Shown here: positions 32,753 to 41,475 of the stretch, piece by piece | Layout of the letters: every line of letters begins with the position of its first letter | How positions within the stretch are numbered: the stretch's first letter is position 1 | Source: Hyphomicrobium_C sp963699485 | Lineage (GTDB): Bacteria; Pseudomonadota; Alphaproteobacteria; Rhizobiales; Hyphomicrobiaceae | NCBI GenBank assembly: GCA_963699485.1 | Contig: CAVOUC010000013.1 | Span: 1 to 64,000 of the forward strand | Reading direction: 5' to 3' | DNA: 64,000 nucleotides | The notes under the pieces: model-generated | Seen by the model: the letters and a program-made list of their open reading frames with translations, nothing else | Told to the model about the DNA's origin: nothing | Databases searched by the model: none | Made by a program: the position numbers and the translations under genes

Positions 32753-33487
32753 TGCCCTCTCCTTATCGGAATGGCCGGAGACGCGAGAACAATGGTGAGC
32801 CGGCCTTTTTGGCCTTGCACGAGGCTGACGAGGGAGGAGAAATGGTCAGTCGTGACCAGCTTCTACGCAAGCAAGGCGCCGGTCTCTCCCGTTCCTCTCG
32901 ACCGTTCGTCTGCTGAGCATGGCCACCTCCCCAAGGCGACCGGCAAACGACGGCGCGAAGCCGAGATCGACACGACAAAAAGCTGGAGGCCGCGCCCGCG
33001 TGAGAACCCTTATGCACAGCAAAATCGCCGCTCGATCCTGGCTGTGCAAAACTCACCTCACTGACGGCGACCTACAAGAAACGCACACAGAATACGCCCC
33101 TCAGTTGTCGAGGCTACGCGATTCGTTAAGAGCCATCCACCTTTTGTTAATAGAATCAGTTGGCTAGTAATTCCGACAGCAGATCAATGGCCGAACGGCC
33201 TCAGGTGTGGCCCGAGAGGCGCAGCGCAAATCATCCACAGGCAGCTCCGGGGTTATGCACCGGCCCTCCCCAGGCGGCGCTTCTTGTCCACATCGTCGCC
33301 CGATCCGCCCAGCCACATCGCCGCCAATTCTTCCAAAGCACGGGGGGCTTTTCGAGCTTTCTCCTTTTCTCGAGAATTACCGTGAGTTAATATTTGGTAA
33401 ATGCCTGATCGGCTCGGACTTGCCTATCGTTCCCTGACCGATGTTCACGCAAATTCGTGCCTTGGCTTCGTGCCGCGGTTGCATCGC
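32753..33487. other. 735-bp region without a supported gene, with DnaA-box-like sites
   Basis: Frames on both strands lack Shine-Dalgarno sites and family resemblance. Between 33130 and 33400 it is partly AT-rich (CCTTTTGTTAATAGAATC; GAGTTAATATTTGGTAAAT), and three DnaA-box-like nonamers lie at 33231-33292. The right end should hold the promoter of the peptidoglycan-binding protein gene. Confidence 0.45.
33231..33292. other. Cluster of three DnaA-box-like nonamers
   Basis: TCATCCACA (33231-33239), TTATGCACC (33253-33261) and TTGTCCACA (33284-33292) each differ from TTATCCACA by one or two bases and share one orientation within 62 bases. This could be chance in this composition. No origin-linked genes are nearby. 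Confidence 0.25.
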
Positions 33488-34613
33488 ATGCGCAGGTTCC
33501 TCGGGTTTCCGATTCTGGTGCTCGGCGTCGTGTTCGCCGCCTACGTGTACTACCCGGCCGCCTTCGACCGCCCGACCCACTTTGCCGCCCCGGCCCACGT
33601 CTTCGATGACCTCGTGCTCGCGCCGCAAATCGCTCCCGAGCCCCGGCCGATGGGTCGCTCCTTCGCCCCGCAGGATCCGGCGTTTACTACGCTCGACCCG
33701 CAGCGCTCTGCCCGCCTCGCCTCCGCGGCACCTGCTCCGCGCGCGACCATTGCGCTTGGTCTCGCTCTGCGGGGACGGCAGCCCAGTATCGAGACGCCGG
33801 CCCTCGTCGACGATGTCGCGATAGGCCCCTGGCGGTCCGTGGTCCAGACGGCGCCGCGACCCGACGCGCAGGGCGCGTCCTCGACGCGCGCGCAAAGCAG
33901 CGCCGCCCGCTACGAGCTCGCACGCAACATCCAGCGCGAGCTGCGGCGCGTCGGGTGCTACTGGGGCAGGATCGACGGCAGCTGGGGGGTGGGCTCGAAG
34001 CGCTCGATGGGAGAATTCATGGAGCGCGTCAACGCTGCGCTCCCCCTCGAGGAGCCGGATATCGTCTTCCTCTCTCTGCTCAAGGCCCACCCGTCGGAGA
34101 CCTGCGGGAGGAGCTGCCCGGCCGGCCAGTCGCTCGATGGCGCGGGCCGCTGCCTGCCCGACGTGATCCTCGCCCAGAAGGCCAAGAGGACCGGTTCGGA
34201 CTCCGTTGCGGGTCGCCTCCTGGTTAACGGAGGTTTCGCCGACGGGAGCGGGCTCTGCCCGCCTCGCCAACCCGGCCCCGCCGCTCCCCGGTCGCATGGC
34301 GATTGGCGGACCGCGGGTCGACCCGGCCGATGCTTCGAGCCCTGGCAGCCTGCAGACTGCTGCATTGAGCGAGCCCGTCACGAACGAGCCCGAGCTCGGC
34401 GCGGTCGTGCCGCCGGGCGAGGACGCGGCGGCTCTTCTTCCGCCGGACGCCAGCCCCCTCGCCGCCGCAGCCCCAGAAGCAATAGAGCGCCCCGCCCGCC
34501 GGTCCAAGGTCCGGGCGAGCGAGGGCAGAGCCAAGTCGCGGGCGAACCGCGCGCGCTACTCGAACTATGGCGCCGTGAAGCACCTCTTCCTGAATCCCCT
34601 CGGCCGCATGTGA
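33488..34613 (+). pseudogene. Membrane-anchored peptidoglycan-binding-like protein, frame-broken
   Basis: MRRFLGFPILVLGVVFAAYV starts with a membrane helix. The centre, ARNIQRELRRVGCYWGRIDG, SWGVGSKRSMGEFMERVNAA, is a peptidoglycan-binding-like repeat and is followed by a Cys-containing segment (CGRSCPAGQSLDGAGRCLPD). Near 34200 the coding pattern moves to another frame, which runs to SNYGAVKHLFLNPLGRM, an ending I know from related rhizobial proteins. One extra base at TTCGGACTCCG (34196-34206) would explain it and falls on a GACTC site. ATG 33488 is the likely start; 33401 is the alternative. Confidence 0.65.
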
Positions 34614-34640
34614 GCCTGAATAAAGGCGCGCGGCTGGGTC

Positions 34641-34982
34641 TCAGCCGTCGCCTTCCGGCGCCGTCTCCGCCATGACCCACGCTAGAAATTCCGGCGAGCC
34701 CCCCTCGACCGGCACGACGAGGAGGGCCGGGTTGGTATAGGGGTGGCCCCTTCGCGCTTCCGCCATCGCGCGCTCGGCGAGAGAAGCCCGCGTCTTGATG
34801 ATCATGACGACCTCGCTGTCGCGGTGGCGCTCTCCCTGCCAGCGATATATGGATGTCATGCCGGCAATGATGTTGACGCAAGCCGCAAGGCGGCCGTCGA
34901 CAAGGCGGGCGCCGGCGTCCTCTGCCGCCTCTCTGGTGGGAAACGTCGAATAGATGAGCAGGACCTTGTCGTTTTCCGTCAA
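34641..34982 (-). CDS. cutA: CutA family divalent-cation tolerance protein, 113 aa
   Basis: A small trimeric ferredoxin-like protein linked to copper and divalent-cation tolerance; the molecular role is debated. Motifs are VLLIYSTFPTREAAEDAGAR, LAACVNIIAGMTSIYRWQGE and ARRGHPYTNPALLVVPVEGG. The start is taken as TTG 34982 because GGAGGC lies eight bases upstream and the protein then has the normal length; longer frames upstream run into the nadK leader. It is divergent from nadK with 62 bases between starts. Confidence 0.9.
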   Translation of the reverse strand: MTENDKVLLIYSTFPTREAAEDAGARLVDGRLAACVNIIAGMTSIYRWQGERHRDSEVVMIIKTRASLAERAMAEARRGHPYTNPALLVVPVEGGSPEFLAWVMAETAPEGDG

Positions 34983-35044
34983 CTGAGCGAGCCTCCGTTT
35001 CCCGCCGCAAGAACATGCCTCGAGAAGGCGCCTCCCCGCTACCA

Positions 35045-35827
35045 ATGGCAAAGCAGAAAAGCAATTTCGAGAAAATAGCGTTCGTCGCGAGCGAGGTTCC
35101 CGAGGCTCAGGAGGCCTACGCGCGGCTCGTCGCGCGCTACGGCAACGTTCAAGCGAGCGAAGCGGACGCCATCGTCGCCCTCGGCGGCGACGGCCTCATG
35201 CTCCAGACGCTCCACCGCTACATCAACGACCGCATCCCGATCTACGGCATGAACCGCGGCTCGGTCGGCTTCCTTATGAACGAGTACCAGGAGGAAGGCC
35301 TCGCCGGGCGCCTCTCGGAGGCCGAGGTGAGCCGCGTCCATCCCTTGTCGATGGTCGCCTACGATGCCGCGGGCAAGGCCGACAAGGCGCTCGCCATCAA
35401 CGAGGTCTCGCTCTTTCGCGAGACGTACCAGGCGGCCAAGCTGCGCATCTCCGTCGACGACAAGGTGCGCATGGAGGAGCTCATCTGCGACGGGCTCCTC
35501 GTCGCGACACCGGCAGGCTCCACCGCCTACAATCTCTCGGCGTACGGACCGATCCTGCCCATCAACGCCCAGCTCCTGGCCCTGACGCCGATCAGCCCGT
35601 TCCGGCCGCGCCGGTGGCGCGGTGCGCTCCTTCCCAATCGGGCGCACATTACCGTCGTGGCGCTCGAGACGGACAAACGCCCCGTCAGCGCCGTCGCCGA
35701 CCACGTGGAGATGCGCGCCGTCGTGCGCGTCGAGATCGAGCAAGCCCGCCACGTCGACCTGTTCATGATGTTCGATCCGGACCACAGCCTCGACGAGCGC
35801 ATACTCGCCGAGCAGTTCCGCTATTGA
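35045..35827 (+). CDS. nadK: NAD kinase, 260 aa
   Basis: Phosphorylates NAD to NADP in the cytoplasm. The GGDG motif at residues 47-50 (DAIVALGGDGLMLQTLHRY), GMNRGSVGFLMNEY, the NE motif in ALAINEVSLFR and DGLLVATPAGSTAYNLSAYG are all present. Length is typical for the short alphaproteobacterial form. ATG 35045 (MAKQKSNFEK) is preferred over 35015. The stop lies 15 bases from the convergent nitroreductase gene. Confidence 0.94.
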   Translation: MAKQKSNFEKIAFVASEVPEAQEAYARLVARYGNVQASEADAIVALGGDGLMLQTLHRYINDRIPIYGMNRGSVGFLMNEYQEEGLAGRLSEAEVSRVHPLSMVAYDAAGKADKALAINEVSLFRETYQAAKLRISVDDKVRMEELICDGLLVATPAGSTAYNLSAYGPILPINAQLLALTPISPFRPRRWRGALLPNRAHITVVALETDKRPVSAVADHVEMRAVVRVEIEQARHVDLFMMFDPDHSLDERILAEQFRY

Positions 35828-35842
35828 CGGCCAGGGACGGCC

Positions 35843-36418
35843 TCACCCAGCCCAGCGGGTGACGATCTCCGACAGCCGCGGCCGCTCGCGCTCCTCGGGC
35901 TTGGCGGCCGGCCTGCCGATGTGCACGAAGCCAGCAATCCGCTCATGCACCTGAAGCCCGAGCGCCGCACGCACGCGGGGGCTATAGGCCACCCATTCCG
36001 TGACCCAGCTCGTCCCGAAACCCAGCGCATTGGCGGCGAGGCACAGATTGAAGGCGCAGGCGCCGGCGGAGAGCACCTGCTCCCACTCCGGGGCGCCGGT
36101 CCTCGAGATGACGCGCGAGACGACGGCGACGACGAGCGGCGCGCGCAGGAAGCGCCGACGCTCTATCTCGAGCCGAGCGCGCGAGGGCGGCTCCCTCTCC
36201 TCGGCCATGCAGGCTTCGGCGAAGATCTCGCCTATCCGCTGCCGCGCCTCGCCCTCGAAGATGATGAAGCGCCAGGGCACGAGCTTCTTGTGGTCCGGCA
36301 CGCGCGCTGCCACCGTCAGGATCGTCTCGAGCTCCTCGGCCGAAGGGGCGGGCGGGGCGAGCAGGTCGGGCTTCATCGACCGGCGCGCACTCAGAAACTC
36401 GATCACACCGGCAGTCAT
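35843..36418 (-). CDS. Nitroreductase family protein, 191 aa
   Basis: An FMN-dependent NAD(P)H oxidoreductase of the small YdjA-like type. Visible motifs are the FMN-phosphate-binding SARRSMKPDLLAPPAP, VPDHKKLVPWRFIIFEGEAR, SAGACAFNLCLAANALGFGT and GFVHIGRPAAKPEERERP. Substrate unknown. ATG 36418 gives a normal length. It is divergent from the VWA gene with 100 bases between. Confidence 0.88.
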   Translation of the reverse strand: MTAGVIEFLSARRSMKPDLLAPPAPSAEELETILTVAARVPDHKKLVPWRFIIFEGEARQRIGEIFAEACMAEEREPPSRARLEIERRRFLRAPLVVAVVSRVISRTGAPEWEQVLSAGACAFNLCLAANALGFGTSWVTEWVAYSPRVRAALGLQVHERIAGFVHIGRPAAKPEERERPRLSEIVTRWAG

Positions 36419-36519
36419 TTACGCTTTTCCCCAGTCACGGCTCCCGATCGGGCCTCGCTAATGCAAAATGCCTTCTGATACAATGGTCCTGCTTCGTCTC
36501 GGGATCGACGCTCACTCCC

Positions 36520-38490
36520 ATGCGCTGCGCTGGCAAACTCGGTTGGCTCTCGGCGGTCCTCGTCCTCCTCACGGGGGCGGGTGGCGGAGAGGCCCGCGCC
36601 CAATCCGGCCCCACAACCGTCTTCGTCATCGACGGATCGGGATCGATGTGGGGCAACCTCGGCCTCGAGCGCATCTCCAAGTTCGACGCCACGCGCGAAG
36701 CCCTGCGCCAGTCGCTCGCATCCCTCGCCCCCGACGCGCGCACCGGCCTCCTTTCGTTCGGGAACCGGCGCAAGAGCGATTGTTCCGACACGGAGACGAT
36801 CGCTTTTCCCGAAGCAGGCCCCCCCGACCGCATTCCCGGCCTTGTCGACAAGCTCAATCCCAAGGGCAAGGGGCCGCTCGTGCTGGCGCTCAAGGAGGCG
36901 GCCAAGGTTGTCGCGTCCTCCGCCCCGGCCAGCATCATTCTCGTCCACGATGGCATGGACAATTGCGTGCAGGATCCATGCGCAGCTGCGGCCGAGATCG
37001 CCAAGGCGAACCCACGCCTTGCCATCCACGTTGTCTCGATCACGCTCGAAAAGGCGGACCTTCAACGCATGAGCTGCGTGCCGGCGGCGACCAAAGGCAA
37101 GCTCTTCGACGTGCGCGACATGGCCTCGCTCAAGGCATCGCTCGCCGAAGCCGTGAGGCTCGCCAATCTCGAACAGCCCGCGCCTCCGGCGCTTGAGGCC
37201 GCGCCGCCGCGGCCTACATCGGAAAAAGCCGCCCCCATGGCGCCGGGGCTCAATGTGACGGCCGCGCTCGCCGCGGACGGGCCGGCGCTCGCGACGCCGG
37301 TTGCCTGGCGGGTTTTCAAGGACGGCGCGCCAAGCGAGGCGATCGTCGTCAAGACGGGACCCGCGCTTTCCGAGCAGGTCGGGCCGGGCACGTATGTCGT
37401 CGAGGCCCGCGTGGGCTTGGCGAGCGCCCGCGAGCCGGTCGAGGTCGGCCCCGAGGGCGCCAGGCCGGTTCGCATCGCGCTCAACGCCGGCACGCTGAAG
37501 CTCGCGGTCCGCGCCGGCAAGGACGGTGGGGCGCCGGCGAATGCCACGATCACGATCGCTCGCGCGGGAGAAGGGGAAGACCCGGCTACCAGCTCGCCCG
37601 AGCCGGTTTGGATCGGGCGCGACGCCGACGCCGCGCTCGTCGTTCCCGCGGGCACCTATGTTGTACGTGCCGAGGAAGGCCTTGCTCGCCGCGAGGCGAC
37701 CGTTGCCGTCAAGCCCGGCGCGGGCGCGGATGTCCCGCTCACGCTCGGCACGGGACGGCTCGAGCTCAGCGCGCTCACGCGCGAGGGCGGCGAGACGGTC
37801 GACAACGTCATCTTCCTCGTCGCGGAGGACGACCCTGATGCGCCGCAGGGCCGGCGCGAGATTGCCCGCTCGGCGGCATCGAACGCCGACTTCGTCCTAG
37901 CGGCCGGCACCTACTACGTGACGGCCAAGCGCGACTCGGTCGAGGTGCGCGACCGCATCGCCATCGGCATCGGGGACGTGGTCAAGCACGGCGTCGTCCT
38001 CGACACGGGCAACCTCTACCTCGCCTCGCAGCTCGGCAGCACGGTGGCGACCTCCGGTCTGCCGGTGACGTTTCGCGTGCTCCGCGTCGAGGGTGGCGGC
38101 CTACGCGAGGTCGCGAGCAGCACCGCCCCCGCGCCCGCGTTTCTTCTCGCGGGCGGGCGCTACCGCGCCGAGGCCCAGCTCGGCACCCTCAACGTCAAGT
38201 CGGCAGCGGATTTCGATGTCGCCCCCGGTAAGGACGTGAAGTTGACGCTCAAGCTCGATGCGGGCTCGGTCACCATCAAACCCGCGCCCGCCACCGCCGG
38301 GGAGGCCGGGCGGTGGCAGGTCCGCGATGCGAGCGGCAGAGTGGTTCTGCGCTCGGCCGCCGGCGAGCCCAAGACAACGCATCTCGCCCCCGGCCACTAT
38401 GTCGTTCAGCACGAGCGCGGTGACCGCAGGGGCGAGACGCCCTTCGACCTCAAAATCGGCGAGCAGCGCACGGTCGATCTCGTCCTGTGA
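36520..38490 (+). CDS. Exported VWA-domain protein with repeated beta modules, 656 aa
   Basis: A signal peptide (residues 1-28, ending ARAQS) is followed by a von Willebrand A domain with the metal site DGSGS at residues 38-42 and VHDGMDNC. The remaining 450 residues consist of repeated beta-rich modules that begin with LNAGTLKLAVRAGKDGG-, LGTGRLELSALTREGG-, LDTGNLYLASQLGST- and LDAGSVTIKPAPAT-like strands, alternating with TYVV/YRAEA turns. These resemble carboxypeptidase-regulatory-like folds. It probably acts in the periplasm or at the surface in protein contacts. The next gene has the same modules without the VWA domain. Confidence 0.83.
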   Translation: MRCAGKLGWLSAVLVLLTGAGGGEARAQSGPTTVFVIDGSGSMWGNLGLERISKFDATREALRQSLASLAPDARTGLLSFGNRRKSDCSDTETIAFPEAGPPDRIPGLVDKLNPKGKGPLVLALKEAAKVVASSAPASIILVHDGMDNCVQDPCAAAAEIAKANPRLAIHVVSITLEKADLQRMSCVPAATKGKLFDVRDMASLKASLAEAVRLANLEQPAPPALEAAPPRPTSEKAAPMAPGLNVTAALAADGPALATPVAWRVFKDGAPSEAIVVKTGPALSEQVGPGTYVVEARVGLASAREPVEVGPEGARPVRIALNAGTLKLAVRAGKDGGAPANATITIARAGEGEDPATSSPEPVWIGRDADAALVVPAGTYVVRAEEGLARREATVAVKPGAGADVPLTLGTGRLELSALTREGGETVDNVIFLVAEDDPDAPQGRREIARSAASNADFVLAAGTYYVTAKRDSVEVRDRIAIGIGDVVKHGVVLDTGNLYLASQLGSTVATSGLPVTFRVLRVEGGGLREVASSTAPAPAFLLAGGRYRAEAQLGTLNVKSAADFDVAPGKDVKLTLKLDAGSVTIKPAPATAGEAGRWQVRDASGRVVLRSAAGEPKTTHLAPGHYVVQHERGDRRGETPFDLKIGEQRTVDLVL

Positions 38491-38611
38491 CAGCCGGGTT
38501 CGCCGCGTATCTGTCCATCGGGCCCGGGACGGCCATACTTAGGCCAAGCTGCGGCTGAGAATCGATCCGCGAATCGCGCAACTTGCCCGCCAGGAGCCAG
38601 TTCGCCTTGCC

Positions 38612-39610
38612 ATGCTGAGAACGATGTTCGAGCGACGGACGATCCACCGGGCCCTTGCGGCGGCGCCCTTCATCCTATTGGCGATGGCCGCCCCGGGGTG
38701 GACACAAGAGCCCCCGGGCTGGGACATGGGGGTCGCGACGACCGCTCCCCCTGCGCCCAAGGCGGGCGAGGCGGCCCCCGCGCCATCCGACGGCAATACG
38801 ACCGTCATCCCCCGTTCCTCGGGCGAAAAGGATGCGCCGGGCTCCGAGACCGCCCAGGTTCATCTCGTCGCGCTCTTGACCGCGGACGGCCAGCGCATCG
38901 ATCAGGGTCTCGTGTGGCGCGTTTTCCGCGAAAAGGCCGACGCCGACGGCAAGACCAAGCTCGTCAACACCTATCGGGACGCGAGCCCGGTCGTGAAGCT
39001 CAAGCCCGGCGACTACGTCATCAACGCCGCGTTTGGGCGTGCCCACCTGACGCGCAAGGTCACCGTCCAGCCCGGAGGCGCCGAGCCGGCCGTCGAGCAG
39101 TTCGTCCTCAACGCCGGCGGCCTCAGGGTGACGGCGCTCATCGGCGGCAAGCCGGCCCAGGCCGGCTCGGTGAGCTACAGCATCTACTCCGACCTCGACC
39201 AGTCGGACAGCCGCCGGCTGATCATGACCGGCGCCAAGCCGGCCCTTGTCATGCGCCTCAACGCCGGCATCTACCACATCGTCTCGACCTACGGCGATGC
39301 CAACGCGACGGTCGCCAGCGACGTGACGGTCGAAGCCGGAAAGCTCACCGAGGCGACGATCGCCCACGCCGCCGCCAAGGCGACGTTCAAGCTCGTCGCG
39401 CGGGCGGGCGGCGAGGCGTTGCCCGATACGCAATGGTCGATCCAGACGCCGCAAGGCGATACGGTCAAGGAGAGCATCGGCGCGCTCCCGACCCATATTC
39501 TCGCGCCCGGCTCCTACACCGTCGTCGCCAAATGGCAAGGAAAAGCCTTCCGGCGCGAGTTCACGCTAACCGACGGGGAGATGACGCAGGTCGAGGTCGT
39601 CATCCAGTAA
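38612..39610 (+). CDS. Exported protein with the same beta modules as the VWA protein, 332 aa
   Basis: A signal peptide (about residues 13-32, ALAAAPFILLAMAAPGWTQ) and a Pro/Ala-rich linker are followed by modules reading LTADGQRIDQGLVWRVFREK, FVLNAGGLRVTALIGGKPAQ and FKLVARAGGEALPDTQWSIQ, each with a TY/GDYVI-type strand. The layout mirrors the C-terminal part of the VWA protein encoded 121 bases upstream; the pair likely arose by partial duplication and may act together. Start ATG 38612 or 38624. Function unknown. Confidence 0.75.
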   Translation: MLRTMFERRTIHRALAAAPFILLAMAAPGWTQEPPGWDMGVATTAPPAPKAGEAAPAPSDGNTTVIPRSSGEKDAPGSETAQVHLVALLTADGQRIDQGLVWRVFREKADADGKTKLVNTYRDASPVVKLKPGDYVINAAFGRAHLTRKVTVQPGGAEPAVEQFVLNAGGLRVTALIGGKPAQAGSVSYSIYSDLDQSDSRRLIMTGAKPALVMRLNAGIYHIVSTYGDANATVASDVTVEAGKLTEATIAHAAAKATFKLVARAGGEALPDTQWSIQTPQGDTVKESIGALPTHILAPGSYTVVAKWQGKAFRREFTLTDGEMTQVEVVIQ

Positions 39611-39621
39611 GGCGCGCGCCC

Positions 39622-40182
39622 TCAGAAGTCGTTCAGAACCCAATCGGTCGGACAGCCGTGCTGGCGCATGCGCGTCTCGCTCGCGGTGAGCGCGTGGGCC
39701 TCCTTGAGCTCGAAGAAAAGCGCGCGCGCAATCTGCCAGTGCTCGCAGGCCGTCGTCAGGTCGCCGCCGGCGCGGGCGATATCGCCGAGCTCGAGGCGCG
39801 CGCGGGCGTGCGCCTCCTTCATCCCGAGCTGCGAGGCGAGGCGAATGGATTTGCGCAGGAGCGCGGCCGCCTCCTGCTCGCGTCCAGCCTCGACCTCCTC
39901 GCGCGCCTTCTCGAGGCAGGTCTCCACGAGCGTGCGCTCGTCGCCGGCTGCCTCGGCGCGGGCGATGCGCTCGCCCACGAGATCGGGCGCCGGTGCGGAG
40001 GCGGGCGCCCGTGTGGAAGCAGGAGCTGGAGCGGTGGCATCGGGCCCTTCACCGTCCCGCCGCGGCTCGGCGCGCCGGGGCCGCCGCTGCTTGGCGATCG
40101 CGATCACGACGAGGAGAATGACGATCGGCAGAGCGAGAATGACTATGCCAACCGGCCCCGTAAGCTCGAGCCCGCTCAACAT
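39622..40182 (-). CDS. Membrane-anchored TPR-like protein, 186 aa
   Basis: One membrane helix at residues about 8-30 (GPVGIVILALPIVILLVVIA), a basic stretch, a Pro/Ala linker and a helical TPR-like domain (CLEKAREEVEAGREQEAAAL, LRKSIRLASQLGMKEAHARA, RLELGDIARAGGDLTTACEH). The domain would lie in the cytoplasm or periplasm depending on orientation. No function can be assigned. It converges on the preceding exported-protein gene. Confidence 0.65.
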   Translation of the reverse strand: MLSGLELTGPVGIVILALPIVILLVVIAIAKQRRPRRAEPRRDGEGPDATAPAPASTRAPASAPAPDLVGERIARAEAAGDERTLVETCLEKAREEVEAGREQEAAALLRKSIRLASQLGMKEAHARARLELGDIARAGGDLTTACEHWQIARALFFELKEAHALTASETRMRQHGCPTDWVLNDF

Positions 40183-40206
40183 GACGTGGTTCTCCGATGC
40201 GCCTGA

Positions 40207-41253
40207 CTAGCGCAGCGGAGGAGCATACATCAGACCGCCCTTCGTCCAGAGGTTGTTGAGGCCGCGCTCGAGCTTGAGTGCGGATTTTGCGCCGAGATTG
40301 CGCTCGAAGAGCTCGCCGTAGCTGCCGACGAGCCTCACGAGCCGATAGGCCCAGTCCGGCTCGAGACCCATGCCCTGTCCAAGGTTGCCCTCGCGGCCCA
40401 GAAACCGGCGGACATCCGTCAGCGGCGACTTCATCATGTCGTCGACGTTCTGGCTCGTGAGGCCGAGCTCTTCCGCCGCGACGAGAGCGGCGAGGCTCCA
40501 CCTCACGATGGCGAACCACTGATCGTCGCCCTGGCGCACGGCCGGCCCCAACGGCTCCTTCGCAATGAGCTCGGGCAAGAGAACGTGGTCGTTCGGGTTG
40601 GCGAGCCGGCTTCGCTCGAGCGCAAGGGTCGATGCATCGCCCGTGAGTAGCGTGCAGCTCCCCTCCGCGTAGGCTTTGACCAGGTCATCCCAGCGCTCGG
40701 CCACGACCCGCTGATAGCGCATCTGGTGGCCCCTGAAGAAGTCATCGACCCCCTGCTCGGCGCTCGTACCCTTGAGAACGCATACCGAGGAGCCCGACAG
40801 CTCGAGCACGCTTGTGACCGCCTCGCCCCGTTGGACGAGAAAGCCCTGGCCGTCGTAGAGCAGGACCCCGGCGAACCGGACGCCGAGCTCCGTATCGCGG
40901 CTCAGCGTCCAGGAAGTCGCGCGCGCCAGCACGTCGATATCGCCCGAGGTCAACGCCTGAAAGCGCCCCGCCGCGCTCACCGGGCGCTCCTTGACCTTTT
41001 CCTCGCTGCCGAGGACGGCCGCGGCGATGGCACGGCAGAAGTCGACCTCGAGCCCCGACCACTTGCCGCGCTCGTCGGCCAGAGCAAAGCCGGGTGTCGC
41101 CTCGCTGACCCCGCAGACGAGGTGTCCGCGCTGGCGAACGTCCTCGAGCGTGGCTCCCGCCGCGGGCCAGGCGCACACGAAAAGGGCGAGGGAGAGCACG
41201 CCGCCAAGTGCCGTGGCCCGGCCTCCCGTTCTCGCCGTCGAGCGTCCTGTCAT
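40207..41253 (-). CDS. Amino-acid ABC transporter substrate-binding protein, 348 aa
   Basis: A periplasmic family-3 solute-binding protein of the AapJ/BztA type. After the signal peptide (LGGVLSLALFVCAWPAAGA) come VRQRGHLVCGVSEATPGFAL, SGLEVDFCRAIAAAVLGS, DIDVLARATSWTLSRDTELG and the C-terminal LGLEPDWAYRLVRLVGSYGE with FERNLG. ATG 41253 gives a proper signal peptide. No permease or ATPase gene adjoins it, so it may serve a transporter encoded elsewhere or act as an orphan. Confidence 0.87.
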   Translation of the reverse strand: MTGRSTARTGGRATALGGVLSLALFVCAWPAAGATLEDVRQRGHLVCGVSEATPGFALADERGKWSGLEVDFCRAIAAAVLGSEEKVKERPVSAAGRFQALTSGDIDVLARATSWTLSRDTELGVRFAGVLLYDGQGFLVQRGEAVTSVLELSGSSVCVLKGTSAEQGVDDFFRGHQMRYQRVVAERWDDLVKAYAEGSCTLLTGDASTLALERSRLANPNDHVLLPELIAKEPLGPAVRQGDDQWFAIVRWSLAALVAAEELGLTSQNVDDMMKSPLTDVRRFLGREGNLGQGMGLEPDWAYRLVRLVGSYGELFERNLGAKSALKLERGLNNLWTKGGLMYAPPLR

Positions 41254-41475
41254 CCGTCTTGGGACCACGTTGGAGTTCAGCCACGTGCGCCCGGCGATAG
41301 CCCCCGCGTCTCGCCTCCCGGGCCAGGAGCATGTGAGCTCCTCCCCGCACGGGGCCGAGGGTCCTCGCCGCCGGCCCGCCCGCACACAACTCCCGGAGGC
41401 CCCGCCGGGTCAAGGCCTTGACCACCGGCCGAACTTGCGCCATTGGGCGCAAAGGCGCCGTTGAGGGAAGGCAAA

